From: Cytophaga hutchinsonii ATCC 33406
Lineage (GTDB): Bacteria; Bacteroidota; Bacteroidia; Cytophagales; Cytophagaceae
Length of the DNA stretch: 64,000 bases
Assembly: GCF_000014145.1 (NCBI RefSeq)
Contig: NC_008255.1
Coordinates: 1,489,501-1,553,500, forward strand
Direction: 5' to 3'
The translations under genes were made by a program, and so were the position numbers. Below are positions 17,730 to 24,964 of this stretch, piece by piece. Each line of letters begins with the position of its first letter. Position 1 is the first letter of the stretch. Below the pieces are notes generated by a model. The model was not told where the DNA came from and searched no databases. It saw only the letters and a list, made by a program, of their open reading frames with translations.

Positions 17730-18119
17730 TTAAGCAAAAGATCTGAATCTAATTGAATACAATAATAATGCTGAAAGAAACAAAACAACAATCAATGTAA
17801 TTACACCTATCGAACCTAATATTCTGCCAACTCTAGATTCATTAAAAGATATTCTATAATTTCTACCGAATTTAATATATACTAAATAAAATAATACACT
17901 GAAAAATCCACATATAAAAATACCTATTGATATTGCCAACACATCATTATTTTTCAAATCGACTAACTTTTCACCAATTAAAAGCTCAGTTGTATTTAAA
18001 ATAATACTTATTGAAGATAAAGAAATAAGAGTTAAGATATAAATGGGGTAAAAATCAGGATTGGCATCTCCTTGATAATATTTGCTGACTTTGTAAAAGA
18101 TGTAATCCAATAATTTCAT
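17730..18119 (-). CDS. Small three-helix membrane protein of unknown function
   Basis: 129 aa with three hydrophobic segments (about residues 26-46, 61-82 and 103-124). A basic N-terminus (Tyr-Lys-Val-Ser-Lys-Tyr-Tyr) and a basic loop between helices 2 and 3 are visible. No conserved motif recognised. The gene is AT-rich even against its neighbours and is followed by repeat A1, consistent with an acquired cassette. Confidence 0.6.
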   Translation of the reverse strand: MKLLDYIFYKVSKYYQGDANPDFYPIYILTLISLSSISIILNTTELLIGEKLVDLKNNDVLAISIGIFICGFFSVLFYLVYIKFGRNYRISFNESRVGRILGSIGVITLIVVLFLSALLLYSIRFRSFA

Positions 18120-18191
18120 CTGCTTAATTATAAATCTATGTTAATGATTAGAATTGCGCACAACGTTTGTGGTTGCATTTATTGGTAGCGC

Positions 18192-18767
18192 TTATTTCTT
18201 TTGTGCTAAAAGTTTCCGTGCACAATCTGATGCACAAATTAGTCCGGTAGCCATCATTATTACGTCTTTTATTACCAATCTGCCTGCGCCTGATAAATAT
18301 GGAAATCCATATTGTGGTGTTGGAAAATCTCCGCCAAGATTTGGAACATATACTTCTGGTGTTGTAATCAAAAAAGTTAATGTAACTAATGACATACCAA
18401 AGGTTAGTACTCCGCCTAATAATCCAATTTTATTATGCCAGATTCCAATAAAAGTTAATAAGCCTATAATTATTATAACAGTTCCTAATCCATATGCAAA
18501 AATATATGTTCCATTTTCTTTATGCCAATCTATATTTTTTTGAACTGTTTTTCCTTCTGGATTTTTATAATCATTGTATTCAGGAGTTTTTTTATTATAA
18601 AGAAAAGACATTAATGGACTATTGGCAACAAATGGGACAATCCCATCTGCTTCATACTGATAGGCTTTTAGTCCGCCAATCCAAACCATAACTACAAGAA
18701 TCGATATTCTCGCCAAATTAATAAAATACGATTGGCTATTCGCTAAAAATTCAATTAATTTATTCAT
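18192..18767 (-). CDS. DUF417 (YkgB/RclC-like) inner-membrane protein
   Basis: 191 aa from the ATG at 18767 (an in-frame start at 18809 adds 14 polar residues). Four hydrophobic helices. Family marks include Val-Met-Val-Trp-Ile-Gly-Gly-Leu-Lys-Ala-Tyr-Gln-Tyr-Glu-Ala near residue 30, the Pro-Phe-Val-Ala-Asn-Ser-Pro loop, and a C-terminal Leu-Ser-Gly-Ala-Gly-Arg-Leu-Val-Ile-Lys-Asp. E. coli RclC of this family belongs to the reactive chlorine response; the role here is unknown. It stands alone in the accessory island, with attC-like sequence on both sides. Confidence 0.8.
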   Translation of the reverse strand: MNKLIEFLANSQSYFINLARISILVVMVWIGGLKAYQYEADGIVPFVANSPLMSFLYNKKTPEYNDYKNPEGKTVQKNIDWHKENGTYIFAYGLGTVIIIIGLLTFIGIWHNKIGLLGGVLTFGMSLVTLTFLITTPEVYVPNLGGDFPTPQYGFPYLSGAGRLVIKDVIMMATGLICASDCARKLLAQKK

Positions 18768-18831
18768 AGTATTTTCTTTAGTTTTCTGCTTTAGGTTAGC
18801 ATTATCCATACGTTTAGTATTATTTGTTGAT

Positions 18832-18965
18832 GCAGGCGTTAGTGCTTATATCTTTCCGCCGGCAGAAACAAAAGGATGCTTTAATATACAAATTATTCAT
18901 GCGGGTTAGATGCACTGAAGTTTTCTAGCAAACGGACTTGCACTAATTACTAGCTATTGTTAGGC
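18832..18965 (-). repeat. Island repeat family B, copy 1
   Basis: About 134 bp matching 23265-23400. The longest shared blocks are ACAAATTATTCATGCGG and ACTAATTACTAGCTATT. Both ends carry inverted cores (GTTAGTGC at the left, GCACTAA near the right), and the right end is GTTAGGC, the complement of the RYYYAAC core GCCTAAC. It lies between the stop of the DUF4177-like gene and the DUF417 gene. Confidence 0.7.
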
Positions 18966-19011
18966 GTTTTCGGCTTGATAGTAATTAAACTAAAGAATAT
19001 TCCGCAAATGC

Positions 19012-19338
19012 TTACTCAATTTTCTTTCTTAAATAGAAGACGTAGCAAATCCAATCCCCAACGGTAGGATTTCCTGTACTAAATACTTCCCATCCTTCAT
19101 TTGTCATTTTATTTACTAGTTCAATAACTACATTAACATCTAAAGAAGGGTGTTTTATATCTTCTTTTGGAACTACAATTTTTTGAAATTCTTTTCCATT
19201 TATAGATATTCCAATCTCGTGTCCGTAAGTTCTATATGATATTACAGCAAACTGATATTTATCCTGTGCCTGTAAACTTATCAGTAATCCGAAAATGAAA
19301 AAAACGGTTAATAATGCATTCTTAATTAGTGGAGTCAT
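19012..19338 (-). CDS. Small exported protein, DUF4177-like
   Basis: 108 aa with an N-terminal signal or anchor (residues 5-24, ending Leu-Gln-Ala-Gln). The C-terminal Leu-Val-Asn-Lys-Met-Thr-Asn-Glu-Gly-Trp-Glu-Val followed by a Tyr-Phe-Leu-Arg-Lys strand is the pattern of DUF4177-like small alpha-beta proteins. Function unknown. In the minus-strand accessory island, followed by repeat B1. Confidence 0.65.
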   Translation of the reverse strand: MTPLIKNALLTVFFIFGLLISLQAQDKYQFAVISYRTYGHEIGISINGKEFQKIVVPKEDIKHPSLDVNVVIELVNKMTNEGWEVFSTGNPTVGDWICYVFYLRKKIE

Positions 19339-19429
19339 ACTATATTAATTTTAGTGAATGATATTTATAAAAAGTAATTTATTTAATAGTTAAAATTTAG
19401 TAATGAATAGAGATTACGCCTACCGTTTA

Positions 19430-19537
19430 GTATATGAAAAGTAGGCGATTTCGAAGCACAAAATTTCGGTTAAGTTCAAAATTTAATACAAGCACCCAGC
19501 CCTGATTTTATTAATGTTTCGCCTATTTTTTATATAC
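19430..19537 (-). repeat. Inverted-repeat spacer element
   Basis: 18-nt arms at 19430-19447 and 19520-19537 are reverse complements at 16 of 18 positions (GTATATGAAAAGTAGGCG against CGCCTATTTTTTATATAC). They enclose about 72 nt and lie between the unknown gene at 19542 and the DUF4177-like gene, so it could fold into one large cruciform or attC-like hairpin. Confidence 0.65.
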
Positions 19538-19541
19538 ATTG

Positions 19542-20048
19542 TTATCTACTTTTTATAATTTTAATTTCTTTTCCGTCCAGATATTCGCTTTTTTGCGGTT
19601 CTTTGTATCTACCTTTAGTTTTCTCGTCAATGGGATACAATTTAAATACTGAATTACAGCCTTCACAATAGTTTATATTGTATGGTGATTCATCATTTAA
19701 TATTCTTGTTAATTTTCTAACCTGCTCTCCTAATTCAGAAGTAGTTTTCACCCCAATTCCAATTAAATCCAGTTCATCATACGGGTCTCGATAATTATCT
19801 AGCAGAATATAACTTTCTTCATCTGAGGAATAATAGATTTCGATTTTTTGCAATTCCATTTTTCCAAGTGCTATTTGAATACATTTGTTGTACCAATCAG
19901 TTATATCAATATCAATATTCAAACATTCTCTAATGACTTTAAAATTTGGGTTTTCAATAAACTCATCCTTGTTCTCATCTGGATATACTACCAATGTATT
20001 GTTCGGTAAGAATAGTTTGATTTCAATATCCCACTGTATTTGTTTCAT
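19542..20048 (-). CDS. Hypothetical protein with a CxxC pair
   Basis: 168 aa, soluble and acidic, no signal peptide. Many aromatic residues in alternating strands, and Tyr-Cys-Glu-Gly-Cys near residue 130 may bind a metal. No family recognised. AT-rich composition and flanking palindromic spacers fit the surrounding acquired genes. Confidence 0.55.
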   Translation of the reverse strand: MKQIQWDIEIKLFLPNNTLVVYPDENKDEFIENPNFKVIRECLNIDIDITDWYNKCIQIALGKMELQKIEIYYSSDEESYILLDNYRDPYDELDLIGIGVKTTSELGEQVRKLTRILNDESPYNINYCEGCNSVFKLYPIDEKTKGRYKEPQKSEYLDGKEIKIIKSR

Positions 20049-20123
20049 TTTGAGTAATTGTAGATAAGGTTCTGCTACATGCAGAGCCGGGTTGCTAAGA
20101 GATGACCAAGCCTTACAGGAGTA

Positions 20124-20183
20124 GCCGAAACTTTGTTTCGGCTCATAAATTAGTTATCGGATGAGCCGAAACAAAGTTTTGGC
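20124..20183. repeat. 23-bp inverted repeat built from a doubled palindrome
   Basis: Arms 20124-20146 and 20161-20183 pair over 23 bp with one mismatch (G-U in RNA) around a 14-nt loop. Each arm itself contains the palindrome GCCGAAAC-TTT-GTTTCGGC, so both single-arm and cross-arm hairpins are possible. It lies in a gene-free part of the accessory island downstream of the GNAT remnant. Confidence 0.8.
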
Positions 20184-20268
20184 GGGTTAATTTACAGTAC
20201 TACACTATCCATACAACGAACCTGGCATTGCGTGTAGCTATTGTTAGCGGTTCGTTATTTTATTGTGT

Positions 20269-20394
20269 TTAGATTTTATCTAAATGTAAATCACAATTTA
20301 TTTCAACCTCATCAATTATTGCTCCGTGCTTTTTATAAAACTCTATTGCTTTACTATTCCAATTTGAAACTTGCCACTTTACTTTTTTACAGTT
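20269..20394 (-). pseudogene. GNAT acetyltransferase C-terminal remnant
   Basis: Minus-strand frame of about 41 codons ending with TAA at 20269-20271. It reads Val-Lys-Trp-Gln-Val-Ser-Asn-Trp-Asn-Ser-Lys-Ala-Ile-Glu-Phe-Tyr-Lys-Lys-His-Gly, the classic C-terminal GNAT motif before the last strands. An in-frame stop lies just upstream (20395-20397) and the acetyl-CoA-binding half is absent. No start or full domain remains, so this is a decayed gene fragment. Confidence 0.75.
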
Positions 20395-20497
20395 TTATAT
20401 TCAATTGAAGAACTAACGTTAAACTTTGCAGTTTCGTCCCACTATTGCAAAACCCTTTTTAGCGGTTCGGGCTTTTTGTTCTGCGTTAATATTTTGC

Positions 20498-21028
20498 CTA
20501 TTTGTCCGCACGTTTGTAATGAAGTTGAGTAAGCCCTTTTTCAAACTGTTTTGTTGAAATAAGTTCTAATATTTGTTCTGGTCTTCCGTCTTTGAATAGT
20601 TTTGTCCCGTTGCCAACTAATATTGGAATAACGGAAATAATAAATTCGTCAATAAGGTCATCTTTTAAAAGTTCGCTTACGATTTCTGCTCCACCGTCAC
20701 AAAATATATTTTTTCCGTTTTCTGATTTGAGTTTGTTAACAAGTGATTTAAGATCGTCTGTATAAAACTTTATTGACCCAATACTTGGTCTTGGTGTCCG
20801 AGTAATGATATAAGCATCTTTGTCTGCGTGTGGAAAGTCAAAGCCCATAGAAATTACTTTGTCGTAAGTTTTGCGCCCAACAATAACAGCATCTACAGTT
20901 TTTACGAAGTCCGCATAGCCATAGTCTTGTCCTTCTTGTTCTACAATTGAAAGAAAACCAAGGTCGTCATTTGGCTTAGCAATATAGCCGTCTAAACTTG
21001 TTGCGATGTAAAGGATTACTTTTCTCAT
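20498..21028 (-). CDS. Dihydrofolate reductase family protein (RibD C-terminal type)
   Basis: 176 aa. The N-terminus Ile-Ala-Thr-Ser-Leu-Asp-Gly-Tyr-Ile-Ala, then Val-Gly-Arg-Lys-Thr-Tyr-Asp and Phe-Cys-Asp-Gly-Gly-Ala-Glu, are the NADPH-binding marks of the RibD_C/YyaP branch of the DHFR superfamily. Likely a cytoplasmic NADPH reductase of unknown substrate. It lies 58 bp downstream of the AraC-type regulator on the same strand, so that regulator may control it. Confidence 0.85.
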   Translation of the reverse strand: MRKVILYIATSLDGYIAKPNDDLGFLSIVEQEGQDYGYADFVKTVDAVIVGRKTYDKVISMGFDFPHADKDAYIITRTPRPSIGSIKFYTDDLKSLVNKLKSENGKNIFCDGGAEIVSELLKDDLIDEFIISVIPILVGNGTKLFKDGRPEQILELISTKQFEKGLTQLHYKRADK

Positions 21029-21086
21029 AAATATTTAGTTTTTCGGCAAAGTTCGTTACTTGAATAAACCGAAAATTGTATAAAAT

Positions 21087-21842
21087 TTACCTTTTCATAA
21101 TACTATTACGAAATTCTTTGGGTGTTAATCCAGTATGTTCTTTAAAAACCCTGATAAAGTGGGCTTGGTCATAGAAGCCTTGGTTATATGCTAATTCAGT
21201 AAGTTTAATTGTCGGGTTATTTTGTAGTAATGTGATTGTTTCACAAATACATTTTAGAGTATAGAACTTATGAGGACTTAATCCAATCATTTTATTGAAT
21301 GATTCTATGATAGTTTTTTTTGAACGGTTCAATTTTTCTGATAGAGTAAATACGTTTTCTTGCTCAATTTCATTGACAATTTTTTGCATTACTTTGGTCA
21401 TTTTACTTCTTTTGATTGACTTTAATAGGTTAAATTCCATCAAGTCGAAAAACTGTGATTCCGAAAATTCACTATTGTCTAATTCATTGCTTAAATCGCA
21501 TAACCACTTGCTATATATTGTTTTATTAGCTAATTCCTTCGCATTTATGCCAAATGCTGCATAAAGTCCCCAAGGCTTAAAAATTACTCCAGCAGTAATA
21601 TGTCTGCCACTACATTTTATGGGTAGTGATTTTGATTGAAGACCGCTAATCCAACTCCGTTGGCTAGTTACCTGTCCGATTGAGTTTTTTAATTCAAAAT
21701 CGTCTCCAAGATTAAAGAACATTTCTTGATTTGTTGTCGGGTTAGCATAGTCAGCATATTCAAAATTGTCACTTTTGTTGAAATAAAAGCAAACTACAAA
21801 TTCTTCCAAAAGTGATTTAGGTCTATATTCTGTTGAAATCAT
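21087..21842 (-). CDS. AraC-family transcriptional regulator
   Basis: 251 aa. The N-terminal half (1-130) is a DUF6597-like ligand or sensor domain. The C-terminal 100 residues hold two HTH motifs, the second with the AraC signature Ala-Tyr-Asn-Gln-Gly-Phe-Tyr-Asp-Gln-Ala-His-Phe-Ile-Arg-Val-Phe-Lys ending Thr-Pro-Lys-Glu-Phe-Arg. Probably controls the adjacent reductase gene, from which it is 58 bp away. An accessory-island gene. Confidence 0.88.
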   Translation of the reverse strand: MISTEYRPKSLLEEFVVCFYFNKSDNFEYADYANPTTNQEMFFNLGDDFELKNSIGQVTSQRSWISGLQSKSLPIKCSGRHITAGVIFKPWGLYAAFGINAKELANKTIYSKWLCDLSNELDNSEFSESQFFDLMEFNLLKSIKRSKMTKVMQKIVNEIEQENVFTLSEKLNRSKKTIIESFNKMIGLSPHKFYTLKCICETITLLQNNPTIKLTELAYNQGFYDQAHFIRVFKEHTGLTPKEFRNSIMKR

Positions 21843-21868
21843 CCCTCTATGTTATTGTCATTTGAGCC

Positions 21869-22058
21869 TGACCGCTAAGGATTAACATACTATTGTAGCG
21901 GTATTTAAAGATAAGAACTTTAAAGAAACAGAGTAGAAAAATTGCTGCGGAAATTCATGTTTGCCATAAGAATTACGGAGGGATTTGGCGGAGTATGAAA
22001 AGAGCACAACTATTTCCTTACAAACGAACCGATATAAATTGTATATGTTGTGTTATAG
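21869..22058 (-). repeat. Island repeat family A, copy 2
   Basis: About 190 bp, aligned end to end with 17535-17722. Shared blocks are TGCGGAAATTCAT, TAGCGG, AAGATAAGAA and ATAAATTGTAT. Its ends are imperfect inverted repeats (TTGTAGCGG against CCGATATAA). It sits between the decayed ORF at 22066 and the start of the AraC gene. Confidence 0.7.
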
Positions 22059-22065
22059 GTATCTT

Positions 22066-22350
22066 TTATTGTTTCAATTTTATGTATGATGTATCAATAA
22101 TCACTTTAAGTTTCTTTAAGATTTCATCATCCGTTCTTCTACCATAATGAATTTTGGTTGTCTGTATTTGTTGAACTTTAAAATTCTTATCATTGATTTT
22201 TATTCAAGAGCAATCGAACATATTTTCAAGCGTGTCGCCTTTTGTATATAATTCAATATAGATTATCTCTACCACAGTCAATAACAGATGTTGAAAATCA
22301 AGTCTTGTGCTGCCAATGCTTGCATCAATGTTAGATAGAATTACAAATGT
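22066..22350 (-). pseudogene. Decayed ORF with internal stop
   Basis: Minus-strand frame with coherent sequence before and after an in-frame TGA at 22204-22206. The first part reads Ser-Thr-Arg-Leu-Asp-Phe-Gln-His-Leu-Leu, and the second ends Ile-Asp-Thr-Ser-Tyr-Ile-Lys-Leu-Lys-Gln-stop. No ATG supports the upstream part, and another stop borders it at 22351-22353. Family unknown. Its position between two spacer repeats suggests a cassette gene that has degenerated. Confidence 0.5.
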
Positions 22351-22409
22351 TCAGCCTATGTTCGGCAGCCCCTAGAACCCCAATGCAATGTTAGCTGTAG
22401 TTGTTTTAA

Positions 22410-23198
22410 TTAATGCTTGTCAAAAAACTCTTCAATTAGTTCGGCAACATATTTCATTGTCCACTCGCCGTTCGGCAATGACTCAATTGCACCTAAATAA
22501 GTTCCGTGTCCGCCTGGCAAGATTGCCAATTCGCAATTTGGAAGTATCCGATACATCTCAACTGCGTGTTCTATACTGCCAACATCGTTATTGCCATTAA
22601 TTATTAATGTTTTAGCTGTAATGGATTTCATTTGTTCGTCTGTCCAACCCTTGAAATCTTTCATCTTTTGAACGTCTTTTTTGAACATATTTAAAAGTCC
22701 CTTTTCGTCATCGTTGGCTTTTAAATAACCTTCTTGCAAAACCTTCGGCATCATTTCAAGTGTAGCAGAGTCAAACCCATCCCAAAACTCTGGAACAACA
22801 GCATCTCTTTTGTAAAATGCTGAAGCTAGTAAGATTTTGTCAACAATCTTTTTGTGTCGTAATGCAATTTCAATTGTTGTATGTCCGCCATTGCTAAAGC
22901 CTAAAAAGTCTGCTTTTGTTATTTGTAAATTTTCCAAAAGTTTAGCGACGTCATCTGCGTCTTGTTCAAATGTCAAGTCTGTTTCCCTGTCACCAGTGTG
23001 TCCGTGAGCTTGCAATTCCATTACAATAATTTGTCTGCTTTTTAAAAGTAATGGAAGTATATTGCCAAATGATGTTTTAATAGTTGAGCCACCGCCGTGA
23101 ATTAAAACAAGTGGTTTACCTTCTCCGTGAATTTCGTAATACATCTTTAGTCCATTCACTTCGGAATACCCGCTTTTGAAATTTGTATTTTCTGTCAT
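22410..23198 (-). CDS. Alpha/beta hydrolase
   Basis: 262 aa. Shows the hydrolase fold marks His-Gly-Gly-Gly near residue 35, the nucleophile elbow Gly-Phe-Ser-Asn-Gly-Gly near 100, an acid candidate in Asn-Gly-Asn-Asn-Asp near 210, and the catalytic His in Gly-Gly-His-Gly-Thr near 237. No signal peptide. The substrate cannot be predicted. It is in the accessory island, with GTTAGCTG (22390-22397) directly after its stop and repeat B2 upstream. Confidence 0.88.
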   Translation of the reverse strand: MTENTNFKSGYSEVNGLKMYYEIHGEGKPLVLIHGGGSTIKTSFGNILPLLLKSRQIIVMELQAHGHTGDRETDLTFEQDADDVAKLLENLQITKADFLGFSNGGHTTIEIALRHKKIVDKILLASAFYKRDAVVPEFWDGFDSATLEMMPKVLQEGYLKANDDEKGLLNMFKKDVQKMKDFKGWTDEQMKSITAKTLIINGNNDVGSIEHAVEMYRILPNCELAILPGGHGTYLGAIESLPNGEWTMKYVAELIEEFFDKH

Positions 23199-23264
23199 AG
23201 CTATTTTGTCAAAGTTTGTAGGGTGTCATTTTAGAATTACCGCTAACCGTGTTACTGCTAATTG

Positions 23265-23400
23265 GTACAAATGTTAATGCTTATAGTTTCCGCACTATAA
23301 CTGAAAGCATGCCTTAATTTACAAATTATTCATGCGGTTGTGACGCAATGAAGTGTCCTAACAAACAAACTTACACTAATTACTAGCTATTATTATGGTG
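23265..23400 (-). repeat. Island repeat family B, copy 2
   Basis: About 136 bp aligned with 18832-18965. Most conserved are ACAAATTATTCATGCGG and CACTAATTACTAGCTATT. It fills the spacer between the secreted-protein gene (stop at 23408) and the alpha/beta hydrolase, and is followed on the plus strand's left by CGCTAAC-type sequence near 23241. Same orientation as copy B1. Confidence 0.7.
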
Positions 23401-23407
23401 TCGTTTA

Positions 23408-24145
23408 TTATTCTTGCAGCTGTTGCAATAATTTATATAGGTCTTTGTAAGGAGCTGTATTTTCATTTTCCCATTCTTTTTTATTTTGAATTCGCTTTTT
23501 TACAGCTTCAATACTTTCAGGTTTATTCTTTTTTAACAACTCCGGGATTAGATATAAAGTTGGAGAATCTGTTGGTGAGTAATACATCCAAATATTTAGT
23601 AATAACTCATAGTCTGAAGGTTCGGTAATAATTGTTAAGTTCTCCAGACTTGATGTCATTAAGTATTTATTGCCTTTTGAATCTGTAGATTCGTTGTATT
23701 CAATATAATTATCAAAAATAGTTTTAATTGAATTTATTGGATGAATATTCGCATTTCCCCATAAAGTATCAACAAATTTTATATCTCCGATTTCATAAGC
23801 CCAATCTGTTTCTTCTTTAATCAGATTAGTACTATTGGTTCGAAATTCCCTTTTACTTCCGTCTTTAAAATAAATGGTTATAAAATAAACAGGAATAAAT
23901 TTATACGGGCCTTTAAGTTTTCCATTTGTCCATTTTTGCGCAAAATATTCCCCTTGGTCTTTGGTAAGCCTTTTCCTATTAGAGAGAATTGTATCTGACT
24001 GAATTTTAGAACTGCACATATCAATAAAATCAATCTTGTCTGCTTGAATTGGTTTTTGATTAGGGAAGTGTTTTTTATTCGTTTGTCCAAAAGAAGACAA
24101 ATGAATAAAAAGGGGAAATATCAATAAATATGTTAAATGTTTCAA
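23408..24145 (-). CDS. Secreted protein of unknown function
   Basis: 245 aa with an N-terminal signal peptide (residues 1-20, Ser-Ser-Phe-Gly-Gln cleavage). The mature part is polar, rich in Asn, Lys, Ile and Tyr, without motifs I recognise. AT-rich codon use like its island neighbours. Followed by repeat B2. Confidence 0.6.
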   Translation of the reverse strand: MKHLTYLLIFPLFIHLSSFGQTNKKHFPNQKPIQADKIDFIDMCSSKIQSDTILSNRKRLTKDQGEYFAQKWTNGKLKGPYKFIPVYFITIYFKDGSKREFRTNSTNLIKEETDWAYEIGDIKFVDTLWGNANIHPINSIKTIFDNYIEYNESTDSKGNKYLMTSSLENLTIITEPSDYELLLNIWMYYSPTDSPTLYLIPELLKKNKPESIEAVKKRIQNKKEWENENTAPYKDLYKLLQQLQE

Positions 24146-24188
24146 TTGATCTCAATTTTAAACACACCATAACGATTGCCAATCTGCT

Positions 24189-24697
24189 GTTGGTTGCAAT
24201 ACTATTTTGTCATCTCGTTTTATAGGTCCGTAATAATTCTTCTATTTCACTCGGTCCTTTGTCAAGCCACGAAATATTTATTCTCTTTTTAGTGTCTGCA
24301 GTCTCTATTGTCAAATAATAAGTACTGCTATCTTCTTCCTTTTCAATTTTCCAGTCAATAATTTGAAGCCAAAGAAATGAAACAGGCTTTCCTTTTTCGT
24401 TTATTTCGATTTCTGATTTTCTAAACGTTAAAACGGGTTCATTTTTAACGAATTTCTTTGTCGGAATATAAATAGAATACAGCAATGAAGCAGTCAAGAA
24501 AACATAAACAATCTTCATTGTGTTATTATTGTCATACGTGCCAGAAAAATAAATATAATAAATCATGCCATTAATGCTGCTGTCAGCACAGCAAGCATAG
24601 GGATTAAGGTCTTTTTGTTTTGTCTTATTTCTATTGTCTCCATTCTTACATTAATATTGTCTTTTTGGTGTGTGGTTGTCAAAGTATTGCAACCAAC
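24189..24697. repeat. 15-bp perfect inverted repeat flanking the frameshifted gene
   Basis: GTTGGTTGCAATACT at 24189-24203 and its exact reverse complement at 24683-24697 bracket a single gene, giving a 509-bp module with terminal inverted repeats. This looks like a mobile or recombining unit; no target-site duplication is evident. Confidence 0.7.
24210..24643 (-). pseudogene. Frameshifted small membrane protein (STM3941-like)
   Basis: Two minus-strand frames together make one plausible protein. 24643-24563 encodes 26 aa (Met-Glu-Thr-Ile-Glu-Ile-Arg-Gln-Asn-Lys-Lys-Thr, then a hydrophobic start) ending in TGA. 24566-24210 continues in the next frame with the second half of the helix, a second helix and a soluble Trp-rich tail. 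Together they match the plan of STM3941-like membrane proteins. The frames overlap at ATGA, so either a single-base indel broke the gene or the short second protein (ATG 24566 or 24518) is translated by coupling. I favour a frameshift. Confidence 0.5.
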
Positions 24698-24761
24698 TAG
24701 TAAATACACGCACCTACTTGCATGTATATTTCATATGTTGGGATAAGATACTGAGAGATTT

Positions 24762-24899
24762 TTAGATCGACAAGTCGTTCAACGGACTCTTAATCTGATT
24801 GATATGTTTCGTATTTACACACGTATAGACCTCTGTAGTTTTTGAACTCGAATGACCAGGCAATTGCTGAATGCACGACAAATCTGTACCAGCTTCCAG
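24762..24899 (-). pseudogene. Tyrosine recombinase C-terminal remnant
   Basis: 45 codons on the minus strand, stop at 24762-24764. It reads Leu-Glu-Ala-Gly-Thr-Asp-Leu-Ser-Cys-Ile-Gln-Gln-Leu-Pro-Gly-His, then Ser-Ser-Lys-Thr-Thr-Glu-Val-Tyr-Thr, and ends Ile-Lys-Ser-Pro-Leu-Asn-Asp-Leu. This is the end of a Xer/IntI-type integrase, including the box II Gly-His and the catalytic Tyr. An in-frame TAA directly precedes it (24900-24902) and the rest of the enzyme is gone. It marks the right end of the accessory island. Confidence 0.8.
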
Positions 24900-24964
24900 T
24901 TAATGCCCGTTTAAAAAAAAGAGTTTTCTGTATTTGTAAATTTGTACCCGGGAACAGGCAATTC

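Noticed and set aside
24563..24566. ATGA overlap as normal translational coupling of two proteins.
   Set aside because: The 26-aa upstream product is only half a membrane helix, and the two frames together look like one protein, so a frameshift is the simpler reading, though not certain.
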